Below, piece after piece: positions 35,151 through 46,707 of a DNA stretch of 64,000 nucleotides (positions are counted from its first letter, which is position 1; each line of letters opens with the position of its first letter). The notes under the pieces are model-generated. The model was not told the origin of the DNA and made no database searches. It worked only from the letters and a program-made list of their open reading frames with translations. Both the position numbers and the translations under genes were made by a program. Source of the stretch: Scedosporium boydii (taxonomy: Eukaryota > Ascomycota > Sordariomycetes > Microascales > Microascaceae); assembly GCA_002221725.1 (NCBI GenBank), contig NJFT01000105.1:1-64000 (forward strand), in the 5' to 3' direction.

Positions 35151-38100
35151 GGGACAACCGGCATGTCATTGAGGTCATTGTATCACCACCTGGCTGGGTT
35201 CGGCGTCGGGATATGAGGCCATTATCGTTGACGATTACTTGCTTGTTTTTTTCTCGATTATGAAAGCGAGTGGAGGCAAGGGGAGGGAGAAGGAAAGAAA
35301 AAGAAAAAGCGAAACGAATTCGGCGTTTGGAAGGGATTTTGCGACGATAGATTCGAGGCTTGATACCTTGGGCTCGATGGAGGGGTGCGGTTTGCCTTTT
35401 TGGGACACTGCTTTTGCTTGTATGAGTGTATGTATCCTTGGGTGTTTAGGCGGTTTGTTTACTTTGGAGTTTACAGGCTGGAACTGAGCTAAGAGTCGAG
35501 ACTATGAAATTCATGAAGGGTTTGTGAGGGCTGGACTTATTCGGATCTGTCTCGACTGGGTTGTTGGGGGCATCTTCTACGTGTAGGTCTAGTCTTAAAA
35601 TTTGCACAATTTTCAAGCACACGGATTCAGAGATTGGAAACGCAGTATATTCAACATCTAAACTAGCACAGACAATGGACCAAGGTCCGCAGCGAATATG
35701 TCGGTGGGCTACAGCATGAAAAATCGTTCTACTTGTTGATTTGATATTGCCAAGATTCCGCGATGAAAACCTATTCGAGGCGAAGCATGTTAGCTAACCT
35801 GCTTCCAGCGACCGACCGAAGACAACGGTGTAAAAAGCCCAATCTCGCGTCATGAATCAGACATCCAAGGAAGGATTGACCCTCATCTGTCCCAGAAAAG
35901 GCTCTAACGGGACTCGAGTGGAAACTGCGAATGTAGATGGAAATTTCATCATGTTGACGCGAGATGGGAGGTGTGCTTTTTGTGTTGAAAGACGAAGAGC
36001 GTTGGATCGACTAACCTGTTTGGCAAGCTACGGTTGAGCCAGATGAACTGCGAGGTTAGTTTCTGATCGGTAAAGGTGTATAGCAGGTGTCGAAAAATCT
36101 GAAAGCCATCCAATGTTAGCGGAATGCCTTGGAGAGCATAAGCACGAAAAAAAGACAGCGATGGTATTTGAAAAATCAGACAAAGATACTGGCAAGTAAC
36201 AGGTCCTCGTCCGCAGACGAGGTCCCGGACAGACTAGACTTCTTCAAGGTCGAATCAGATGGGAAAAGAAGAACTTTCATTAATGTCATCAGAAAGGAGG
36301 GTGTAAATCGCTGGAGACGAGGGACTTTGCCTTGACGGGCTTGTTCCCTGCCAGCGACTTCATCGGAGAAAAGAAAAGCAACGGCTGAGTTCAGCTTACC
36401 TAGTTGAAGTTGAGGATGAAGAGAAGAGCAAGTTGAAAGAAGAACGACGGGCCCGCCTCCAACCTCTTTATAGTTGGAGGGCAGACGCTGGTGGAAGAGA
36501 AAAGGAAAAGTTTTCTGTGTCGTGGTTGAGATGGAGGCACGTCTAGAAATTTCTGAGCCTCATCAGAATAAATAGTTTTTCTCTCCCTAGTTGAGCAGGG
36601 GACATGAAAAGTGGAGCAATCGATGGGAAAATTTCGGCACTCCAGCTCCAAGTTTGAATCCACGTGACTTGGAAAGAAAAAAGGTCAGGAAGGGACGGGC
36701 AAGGGAAGCGCGGGACGGAGAAGGACCCCTGACCTTAACCCAAGCCACCAAGGTACAGTGCTACACTACAAAGTACGCTTCTGTACTCTGCCGGTCGGTT
36801 GCCAGCCAAGTATTAAATCAGCTCAGCGATCGTCTCATCCGGAGTATTACCTGCGACATGACTGATCGACGGACTACGGGGTAGCTCGTGGGTTTCCGGG
36901 AACTACTGAGGTAGAAGGAGAGAAGTGGACTTGTTCGAATGATTATTACCTGGGGAAATTCCTCGAATTTTATTATCAACAGGGTAGGGCTAGAGGTGTC
37001 TGACGCGATTCTCGTTGCTTCGTACGAATCGAAGGAGACAAGCCCGCTCGCTGAGTAATGATGTCTCCCTTCTTCTGGAATGGACAGATGAATGCGATGG
37101 AAAAGCGGAGTTATGAAGTATAGGACGATACCGGGACAAGAAACCCCGATGCGCCTCTCCTGTAACCGGGTACCCCGTAGTATCCGGAATACTAGAACCC
37201 GTTTAAGTCATGGCATTTTTTTTTGATTGGGCCAGCCACCCGTCTCTCAATCGTTGTATCCTGGATAAGCCCCCCGGTTTTTCTGGAACCCCATGCAACT
37301 CGGTGGTCCCCCTCTTTGATTCGCATTCCCCCCAAAAGCGCAAAGCCCGCGCGTGGTATCCGGGTGTTCCCCCCCAAAAAGACTCCTACCCACCGCCACT
37401 AAAACCCTGTTTGAACAGCAATTGGCGAGAGAGTCCCAGTGCAAACACGTACAGCACGTCTACAGGCTTATTCTCGACCGTCCTTGTCGCAGAACGACGC
37501 AAGAACCTGAGATGAAAGTCGGAGCGACGCCGGCTCCAGACGTCGAATTCTACTGAGCCTGATACCTTATCTGTGGGCCCGACTTTGTTCCCAAGATTCA
37601 AGGCTCTTTGGCCCTTTATTATACTCCGCTATCGCCCACGTTGGTCGCATCACTCCCTCGAGGTCCGCTCTCTCCTCCAGAAGGTTGTCGACCCTCTCCA
37701 GCGGCCTGTCTGCCTACCTTACTATTTCTTTATTCTTCGCCTCCCTCTTGTCGCGCTCTCTCTTTCCCTCCCTCTTTCTACTTTTAACACTCACTCCCTA
37801 GCGCACTTACCACGCCATTTCGCCCCGGAGTGTCTCAGCGCCGATATCCTTTCTGGAAACGAAGGTATGTGCACTATTGCTGAGCGTCTCTTTTTCCTCT
37901 TCTTGTACACGGTGTTTTGGTTTTGGGCTGGGTGCGAAGTACCACGGAGGTTGTTGCTCATGTACTGTCTCATTACCTAAACCCAGTGCCCGTGTGACTG
38001 TCCAACGCTCTTGCCTTGGGTCAATGTACGAAGTACACTACTTAGTTTCTTACTGTATCGAGGTACTTTGCCTCCGAGTTGTTGATTCCCGCGGTCGCAC

Positions 38101-39390
38101 TCCCCCAATTTGCAAAGGCTGCTTGCTTCCACTTCTGCTCTGCTCCTTCTCTGTTCCTGCTCTGGTCCGGTCTGCCTTCTGCTCTGTTCTGCTCTGTTTC
38201 TGCCACCCCATCAATCCCTCGTTTCTTCTCAACCAACCCTCTCACTTCGCCCCCCCTTCCACCTCTTTTTTTCGCGATTTCTTTTGTCCCCAATTTTCTG
38301 GCATCAAGCAGAAAAAGAAAAAGGAAAAAACAAGCTTTATGCAACAAAGGAGGGAAAAATTCCCATGAGCCACGCCAACTGACTTCCCAAAAGTTAATTT
38401 CCAAAGGCAGCCACAGATACTATCAAGTCCACACGCCAAATGCGACAGAGCTGATAGAAAAAAAAAATCCCATTTGGTCGTTTTTTTCCTCCCTTCCTTC
38501 GATCCATTTCGGCTCGCATTTTCCCACGACAATTGTCGGGCAACTCGAACTGCCTATCCGTCGATTGACTCCCACTAACGCCAGCGCCGAACGCCGCTTT
38601 CACTCGCTCTTCTCCCCACCAAGACTTTCCTCCCAAAACCTCGAGTCGCTTTTTCAAGGACGAAAAGACAAGGATTTGGCATTCCCTTGCTCATAGCTTT
38701 GTCGCATGCCTTGAGGGTCGGTTTGGCACACCTCTTCCTGGTCTTTTAACTCTTTTTTTTCTTCCTTCTCTCGAATTCAACTTAGTCGAATCGCCAATCT
38801 AGCGACACTATCTATCACCAACCAATTCCGAAGTGATCAACCACTGAGCGTTTTGACCGCCTTCCGACTTCCGTCAATCCAAACAAGAGGCCGTCCTCCC
38901 TCTTCTCATCATTCTCTCTTTTTTGCGCATTTTTTTCTCGCTTCCCACTAGGGTTCTCGGTTGCATCGACAGCCGTAGCTCTCAGATCGCTAACTAAACT
39001 CGAACTCCATTGTGCTCCCATCCCATCGTCAATGTCTTCAACGCTGTTATAATTCGTGCCGCCACCGGACTTCTTTCTTCGCCGATCCCATCACGTTTCA
39101 AAGCTTAGTGCCTCCAATCAATCCTCTCCGCGTCATTCTTCATCCTAAATCAACCTCTGGCAATTGCTACCCATTTCGAGCCGGGGCCCTTACGACGCGC
39201 CCTTTCCGCATCGTCCCCCTCGCGCCACCGTCCAGGCTTTGCCCCCGTCGATTCCCCAGTCGCCGCCTCCCTCTCTCCCGGGCCAACTTCTTGTCGCGCG
39301 TCCCATTGAATTTCGCATGGTGATAACGGTAGACCCATCAACGAAGTCGATATCCACGCCCGGTGGATCGTCGACCAATAGCACTCGAAG
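35151..39390. other. Long intergenic region and leader of ptaB
   Basis: No gene is firmly supported. On the minus strand at 36400-35770 there are good splice signals without a clear protein: a GTAAGC donor at 36399, a CTAAC branch with CTTTCAG acceptor near 36100, a GTTAGT donor near 36018, and a TTCGCAG acceptor near 35940. A 7-bp hairpin with a CGCA loop sits at 36205-36222. From 37570 to 39390 the plus strand is strongly C/T-rich, with a GTATGT donor-like site at 37864, consistent with a long and possibly spliced 5' leader for ptaB. A GTACGAAGTAC motif is at 38026-38036. Confidence 0.4.
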
Positions 39391-42042
39391 ATGATGGCGA
39401 GTATGGGACCTGGCTTCGGCCATCCTAACGTCATGCAACAGCATCCAGGCGTACCTGGGGGCCATCCCATGGCTCCCGGGATGCCTCACAACCCAAGTCA
39501 GCAAGGAGTACCCGGAGGAGGTATGCCTCCCCAGCTAGGCGCGCATATGGGAGTCTCTGGCGCGCCTGGCGCCCAGGTACCCGCTGGGCTCATGGGCAAC
39601 ATGCAACCCGTAGCAGGTGGGCCGAACGCACATGCACTCCAACACTTGAACCCTGCGCAGGCACAAATGTTCCCTCAACAGCCACTACACCGTATGTCAT
39701 TCCAACTCACATCCCCATTACACGCATGGCGTGAAGGTCGAGACTAACGTGTGTGCTCTTTTTTCCCTCGTTTCTCTCGTGCTAGTTACCGGTCCGATGC
39801 AGTCGCAGTTCCACCAGCAGCGATATCTTCAACAGCAGGCCCAGGCCAGGCAGGCACTGATGCAACAACAACTACATGGAAACATGGCCGCCGTTAACGG
39901 CATGCCCATGGGTATCCCCATGAACCACATGAATGCGGCGCAGATAAACGCCATGAGGCAAGGCATGAGGCCGGTAAGTTCGAACCCACACACACCTACC
40001 ACGCGCTAGTGACGGTAATTTACTAATTAAACGCAGGGCCAACATCCCGCCGCCCACGCTCAGGTACGGATTGACGAATTCGAAGAATAACGAATGTCCT
40101 TTGCCGTATCCCAATACTAACGTGAAGATGGTTTAGGCTTTGATGGCTCAGCAGATGGCCATGCAGCAGCATCACCAGGCCCAAGTCCAGGCCCAGAATC
40201 AACACCTCGTCCAGGGCAATACCCCAGGCCAACCTATGCAGATGACACCCCAGCAACTTCAAAACCTGCAAACACAACAGGCGCAAATCGCCGCCGCAAC
40301 CATGCAGGCGCAGGCTTCCGGCCAAGGCCAACAGCACCCTGGTCAGCGACCCCAACCTCAGGCCCAACCTCAGCCCGGCCCGCAAAACCCCCCGGGTTCG
40401 CAGCCCCAAACGCAAGCCGGTACACCCGCGCCCTCCGGCGGGCAGCAGACGCCGGCGCAGACTCCGGGACCTGCACCGGCGCCACAAGCCCAACCCCAGC
40501 AACCCCAGAACCCGCAAGTTCAGCAGTCTCAACCGCAGCTCCAGAACGCAGCCGTCGCCGCGGCAGCACAGCAGCAGGCGCAATTGAACGCAGCGGCCGC
40601 GCATCAAGTTGCGGTAGCAAACAACATGGCTCTACAACAGCGGAGAGCGGAGATGAGGGCGGAGATGAGGAGTCACTGCTTGCTGAGACTGATGCAGTTC
40701 TCGGAGTATTTAAGCGGGTTCCCTGTAAGTTTCTTCTTTGGTCATGCCGTGCCATTATCTCTTCTCTTGCTGACGTAAATTTACAGGGACCAAAGGGCAA
40801 AGGCGATTTGTCGTATTGGAACGAATTTGTTAACCGATTCTTCTCGCCCAAAGGTGTCTTTAGGCACTGGGTCCATATCAACGACGCCGAGCAAGAGACC
40901 GACAAGCAGTACGAAATTGCGTTCCCCGCGTTGGCGAGATACTTCCACACGTACTTCGAGAGCGGTGTCAAGACGATGCAGTTTATCATGGACAAGGGAA
41001 CAACAGAACGTCCACTTCCCGGTGACAGTTATTGGATAGAAAACAGCCGATCTAGCTTCGTGTATTGGTTCGAGAGCGGTCTTCATGTAAGTTGGATCGA
41101 CGACTTTTGGAAGGGTTGGGGACGGGGGAACCCTTCGACGGCATTTTAAAATACCTAGCGCTAACTTACTATCGCTAGCTGGTGGCTACCGGAACGCTGA
41201 GGGCGCAGTTTGATGCGGAACAAAAACTCGAGGTCTTCGAGTTCTCGACCACGGGCCACGAGGAATATGTCTCCCTTAAGAATGTCATTAAAGCGGCCAC
41301 GCCCGCCCATAACTGGGTCAAGGACTGGCAGAAGCTTAACTCGCAAGACGCCAAATCCTCGCCCGAGATGAGCAAAAAGACGAAGCAGAAGCAGCTCAAG
41401 TCGCCCCAGAACCCGCCTCCCGACGCCCTTGTCGACCTGCCTCCGTCGGCTGTCAATGCAAGCATGGGAATTCCCGAGGCGGTGTTCCAGTTTTTGGAGG
41501 TACGGACAGACCCCGAAGATTCGGCATATACTTGTTATAGATTTTGCTAACATTTGTTTTCCCCCCAGATCGCGGAGGTAATGGGTCAGATGGGCCCTCT
41601 CTTTGGATACTGCCACACGCATCCTGGGGTCAGCGCATATGCGGCCGTGGACCAATATGTATCCCAATTTAACAACAACATGAACGCACAAAACATGGTG
41701 CAGGGACCCCGGACACCCAGTTTCGCGAATATGCAGATGGGTGCCAGCCCTGCCATGGGTAACATCCAGCTACCCGGCTCTCCCCACATCGTTGGCAGCC
41801 CGATCCCTGGCCACATGCAGGCCCCCGGAATGCAGATCCAGAGGAGCCACCAAGGAACGAGCTCTAGCGGGCCAAGCGCCAACACGTCTCCCGCCTCGAA
41901 CAAGAGGAGACGGCCATCTGCCGTTAAGACGGAGGACGACGGATCGGCTCCGGCACCGGGCGGCGGGCAGGTCAATGGCATCCAGGGCAAGAAGAACCCG
42001 CCCACGCCCAGGATGCCCAAGAAGGCCAAGACAAGCCAGTAA
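39391..42042 (+). CDS. ptaB: PtaB-like LIM-domain-binding transcriptional cofactor
   Basis: Nuclear adaptor of the LDB/SEUSS class. Aspergillus PtaB, with SomA, controls adhesion and development genes; yeast-like fungi have Mfg1/Adn1. Seven exons join in phase: 39391-39691, 39786-39973, 40037-40063, 40137-40724, 40787-41086, 41179-41499, 41569-42042 (732 aa). The first four exons encode Gln/Met/Pro/Ala-rich sequence. The conserved LIM-binding core spans exons 4-6 (LLRLMQFSEYLSGFPGPKGK, YWNEFVNRFFSPKGVFRHWV, FEFSTTGHEEYVSLK). The C terminus is Gly/Pro-rich with a basic cluster (SNKRRRPSAVKTED) that may be a nuclear signal. Exon 3 is only 27 nt. A very long C/T-rich leader precedes the start. 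Confidence 0.9.
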
Positions 42043-43392
42043 TGGAGTCCCAGTCACAAAGTCATTTTCCTTAAAACTACATTTGCACACCACAGTGCAA
42101 CATGCGTCGAAAATTATGGTCATTATCAGCATGGTGTGGCGGGCGTCAACATTTGGAGGGATTTGGTTTTTGGAGGGCCTTTTATCGGTGCTGCTGGTTC
42201 TCTTGTTTCTCTCACCCCGGATATCCATAACCTTTTATTTTTCGTTTCATTTCATTTCATTTTATTTGCTATTTTTTATCGCCCTCTTGCGACATTTTTC
42301 GATTGGTTTGGGTGTTGTTGATACAGGAACGGCAGGCAACCTTGTTTCTTCTTCATTTCTTTCCCCAACATGCTTCTTGTTGGAAGTCGATTTCTCGATA
42401 TCAACACTCTACCGAAGTCCAGGAGTGTCGAACGAAATTATTCCGATCCGGGCATGGCTCTATTTTGTTTTCTACTGCGAACGGCAGCAAAGCTTCATCT
42501 TTTTTTTGACTTCCGCCGTCCACGCAAAGCGTCGATCTGGGCCCCAGGATGGATCCCAAACCGGAGTTCATTGTGTGCGAGGAAAGGGAAAGCCTAATGT
42601 TTTAAAATTTGGAACCAGGAGTTACCGTGTACATCAGATGACAACATTAACGTTTTGTTTACCGTCTTCACTTTTCTTACCGTGTTCCCGTTCCCGTTCA
42701 CTTGCTCTATTATGCTCATAGCTCTGTTTCTTTTTTAGCCTCGAGACTGGTCGTGGCTCTATTTCGTCTTCCTGTTATACTGATATCTTCCGAATCTCCC
42801 TGGTCTATTCTTAGGAGGGGTTCCTAGACAAGACGAGGCTTGGGGAGGAGAGGAAATCACTGAAGGTTGTCATGAGAGGGAGAGGACAGGAAGGGTTCAA
42901 AAAGACGGTGAGAGAGAGAGAGTCGAGCTTCTTGCTTTTGTTTCCCCTTGGGCGAGCCGGCGGATTTAAAGAGTGTAATTGGTGCTTGATGATGCTTTTG
43001 TGTACTGTTATGCATTTTTCACCTCCCTTTTCTTTTTTTGTTACTCGCGCTTGTTGTTGTCATTGTTTGTATGAATGGGAACGTGCATACCCCCAGTTGT
43101 CCCTTGAACTTGGTATTTAACTATTATTAAATCTCGAAGATGCTTTGGGTCGAACGTGATACTGCTTTACTATTTGTGATGTGCGGTTTCCGGTTGGTGA
43201 GGTTGACGTATGCCGAATATCTTGAGGTTCGAATCCCCAAGGGCGAGTTTATATTCTGTCCCGCCCACGACGACTTCATCCTTTTGTGAGAGCCATTTTG
43301 ACCCGGTTTTTTTTTTTTTCCAGTCTTGCGCCGTAGTTGGAACCTTTTAGATTGCTCAGCCGTCTCGTCGAAGCATCAATCAACAAAAGCCG
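42043..43392. other. 3' region of ptaB and tRNA flank; no gene seen
   Basis: T-rich 3' sequence follows ptaB (42180-42520) and no frame has a recognisable domain. At about 43212-43242 a T-arm-like GGTTCGAATCC element occurs without a matching acceptor stem; it may be a tRNA relic. Confidence 0.4.
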
Positions 43393-43474
43393 TCTTCCTT
43401 GGTCTAGTGGTCAGGATACCTGCTTGTCATGGAACAATTCGCAGGTGGCCGGGGTTCGATTCCCCGAGGGAGAG
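43393..43474 (+). tRNA. tRNA-Asp (anticodon GTC) with a 10-nt intron
   Basis: Full cloverleaf by eye. The acceptor stem is TCTTCCT/AGGGAGA, with discriminator G at 43474. The D arm is GTC-TAGTGGTCAG-GAT. The anticodon stem is CCTGC/GCAGG with loop TTGTCA plus C38. The T arm is CGGGG-TTCGATT-CCCCG. The GTC anticodon is at 43426-43428. Ten extra bases at 43430-43439 fall after position 37, the canonical place for nuclear tRNA introns, leaving a 72-nt mature tRNA. Internal A and B boxes are intact. Confidence 0.87.
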
Positions 43475-43479
43475 TCCTC

Positions 43480-43486
43480 TTTTTTT
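43480..43486 (+). terminator. RNA polymerase III terminator of the tRNA gene
   Basis: Seven consecutive T begin six bases after the tRNA 3' end, as expected for Pol III termination. Confidence 0.75.
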
Positions 43487-44504
43487 GGTCGTCCCTCAAC
43501 TAAACATTATCATCATTTATCGTGACGAAAACTATCCAAGTCTCCCCAAGGAGAATGAGTCCCTATTTACGGCCATGGGGAGTCATTCTTGCCGAAGGTC
43601 TGGGCGGCAACAGTTAATTTTTTTGCGAATATTTGAAAAGGAAGTTGTGATGGAAGTCAGGACCATCCACCACGGAGTAAAATACCTCGGAATGAAGCCG
43701 CAAGTCATCTTTTCTTCCTCAAAAGAAGAGCCCCATCTAAGTTCATATTCTTACTCGCGAGTTGGATCTTTAATCGACGAACGACAATGCTGGGGTGCCG
43801 TGTTTAGGGGTTTTAGGATGGCGTCTCCGAAGATTTCTTAACATCTGGTCAATTAAGATCACATCCTCATTTTTTCTAAGATCAGCTTCGAGGTTGACTT
43901 CAATGGGCCTTTCGACAACGAAACGAGACGCCTCAGCTTACCTTTGGATGATGAGGTCAATGAAACACGGCTGGGCAAGAAGTGTCCGGATACCAAGGCT
44001 GTTACCGAAACAGATTCACAGATATCGCTTCGTCGTTAAAGTAAAAGTCGACATGGGCACAGCTCAGATTGCACGGATGGTAGCAGAAGATGAATTGATA
44101 TTATTGAATGTACCTCTTTGCTCTGCATACTATCTACGAGTAGTCTACGCGAACCTGGAGTCCTCCAGAAATCCTTATATGTAGCGCGGAAACAACCTGA
44201 CGGGCATGTCCTGGCAGGTAGTCCTTCTGGTGCAGTAGTTACAGCCTACGAATTGCCATTTGCTTCTGTAACGTAAAGACCGTCTCTGCGGTGTGGCAGT
44301 GTTCAATGTGCCTCCTGATCCTCGACCTGAGAGGGACAGCTGTTCTTCCCAAAATCGGACGTCTAGTCGTAGCAAGACTATTCTCTGTGCTCTTCAGACT
44401 AAATCGTCGACCGGGTGTAGCGAGACGAATGACGAGACCGTATCAAGCTCTCATGCAACTCTGCTATTGGCAGCATGGCATGCGGAACACGAGCTTTCCT
44501 CTTC
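43487..44504. other. No intact gene; remnants near the helicase 3' end
   Basis: Short frames only. On the minus strand, degenerate pieces resembling the repeated C-terminal part of the helicase remnant continue to about 44380. Confidence 0.35.
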
Positions 44505-46150
44505 TCATATTCGCGATGGAGGCGGTAAAGGATGTTCGCCCGAGTTGGCGTTCAATCCGGTCTCGACCAAGTCGAATATGGCTGTCTTCTTCTCACAGTC
44601 GCGATGTAGACGGTAAAGGATGTTTGTTCGCTTTAACAGTCGAATCTGGTCTCGACCGACGAACGCGCCGCGATTGAGGACGAGAATTGTTACTCCCCAT
44701 GGTAGGTTGTTGACGACGTTGTTCAGAAATCGCAGGTTTCTTCTTCTCATCTTCGTGAAGAAGGAAAACGCCCAGATCGTTTCGGTGTCGAAGGCGATGA
44801 AGCCGACATAATATCCCGCGGGGATATCATGGGATATCGATGTCGACATAGCACATCCGCCCGCTTTCAGTATCAAGCTTGGCGTCTGCCGGCCAATGTA
44901 CCGCGATTGAGAAGGAGCACCGTGACTCCTCTCGCTCTGGTCGTTACCAAATGTCGTGCGAGATTTCTCGCCAAGGAACCTCGTATGATCAGTGAGAACG
45001 ACGTCGCCAAAGACAAAATCGGCTTCGTCACTCTGTGCATCGTCCAGTGTCTTCACCTTGACTCGATCAGCTTCCTTCCTCGGTGAGCTCGCCATGCTCT
45101 ACCAAGATCTCTAACGAATGCTGATAGGCCTGGTTCTGTGCTTTATAAAAAGACACGATCAAGAGATTCGAAGTCCGTCTGCGATTTCACCAAGGCCTTC
45201 GATACCTGATTGGATGGTGGCCAGGACGCTGCGCATCGTCCACGAGACATGGGAAGCATTTGTGAGGGAGGTGCCAGACATGCCAACCCTACTCCCAGGG
45301 AATTCGACAACGAAATAATTCGACGAGGTGAGCAAATTAGTGATGTTTGCTCGCACAAAGTCGACCATGACGCGGAGGTTCTTTGGCCAGTTTTCTGTTC
45401 CACGTTTCGCCAGGATCATGAGCCCATAGTAGGACAATTTATTCGGAATAACGAGCGCAGATCCAAGAGCTCGATAATTCAGGGGCAGGTAAGCACTTGT
45501 CGCACCTGCCTCAACAGCTCGTCCAAGCATCGAAAGCCTCAGTTGGCCACTGAACGGGTTTCCTGTAATCTCGCCGGTGCCTCAGTCGCGTTCTATATTG
45601 AGATGCGGCGGCTTTTGGGCTACGTCACCCGTCAGAATCCAAGCCTTTGGGTTGAAGAATGCAATTGGTACGAGCGCTGTTAATTCTCTCATCACAGCCG
45701 CTTCGTCCATGACAACGAGGTCCGGTCGGAAAGAGGTTCTGAAGAGGGAGACAGATGCTCCTGTTGGCGTAGTGACGATAGTACCGGTAAACTGTTCGAG
45801 GAAATCCCGGTCCACGTTCTTGGTCGAAGATTTCAAATACTGTCGAGATCCATCGTCGAGAATGCCGCCGCGGGCGACATCATCCACCAGCTCTGACAGT
45901 TCCCCGTACTTTGTACGGTTGGCTTCGAAAAAAATTCAGAGCCGCCTCGCGCACTGATCGTTAAGTATTCTGGCGTCGAGTTCTCCATGTCGCAACGAGC
46001 GCCATCAGTGTTCTTTAGCACTCTGATTCAAGGCGCATGTCGCCAGGAAGTGGTCTGAAGTGTGTTCAAGAGTATAACATTTCCGATAAGTATGACTTCC
46101 CGCATCCAGCAACGCCAGGACTGTACCCGGATAGTAGATCTCGAGGGTTG
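44505..46150 (-). pseudogene. Decayed SF1 (UPF1/NAM7-like) helicase
   Basis: In order along the minus strand: a Walker A-like GVAGCGKS (46116-46093), the DExx-box segment DLVVMDEAAVMRELTALVP with MDEAA at 45710-45696, motif III ILTGDVAQKPPH, an LNYRALGSAL segment, the late motifs VKTLDDAQSDEADFVFGDVV and TRFLGEKSR, and a motif VI-like TTRARGVTVLLLNRG. These sit in different frames. A 7-A run at 45929-45935 separates LNFF from EANRTKYGEL, and another register change lies near 44950. Stops separate the other blocks. Some breaks could be introns, but the changes at homopolymers and inside a motif point to decay or sequence error. The end of the protein is partly duplicated (VTILVLNRG about 230 bp further on). 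The N terminus before Walker A is missing. Confidence 0.6.
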
Positions 46151-46707
46151 ATCGATTTGGATGAGAGAGAGGTGTGGAGGGAATGGAGGAATGGAAAGGA
46201 GGGAAGAAATCGGGGGGAGGACTCTCTATTTATAGGAAATCCTTGAGGTCTAGGAAAAATCTCGGTTGTGCGATCGAGCACGGGAATCATAGATGCTTCC
46301 TTGATGCTCCTTCCTCAAGAACGGAATTCTCAGGCTGTGACTTCTATTTTAATTGGGGTTTTATTGGTTTTGTGAGGAAGGAGGCCCTTGAAATCGGGAT
46401 GACTGGGCAGCTCCTGCCCAGAATGGAGACCTCAGTAGATTGACCATGATTCACGGCTTCCTCAAGTGAGGCCAGGCCGGGGAAAGAACGATTCATTGTT
46501 TGCTCCAAACGGCTTCTTCAGCTTCGCTTTCCGAGTGCTGCTGCATCAATCTATTGAATACTTGATCGAGGATAAAGCTGAATGTTGTAACAAGACAATT
46601 CCAGAGTGGAGAGTCCCTTTTCGCTTTCGATTCACCATGTTCAACAGACGCGGAAAACGCGGGGGGGGGGGGGTATAATTCGGCGAATGTCTCGACTAAA
46701 GCCCCAG
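46151..46707. other. Spacer between the protease and helicase remnants
   Basis: No gene seen. It contains a run of 13 G (46661-46673) next to the protease remnant; such a homopolymer could itself hide a length error. Confidence 0.35.

Noticed and set aside
41741..42721. 326-codon plus-strand frame over the ptaB 3' end
   Set aside because: The first half is an out-of-frame reading of ptaB exon 7 and the second half is T-rich 3' UTR; no domain.
43155..43260. Possible second tRNA
   Set aside because: There is a T-arm-like GGTTCGAATCC, but the T stem has an A-C mismatch and I could not form an acceptor or D stem.
46661..46673. Run of 13 G as a functional G-rich element
   Set aside because: A simple homopolymer in decayed sequence; more likely slippage or an assembly artefact than a regulatory site.
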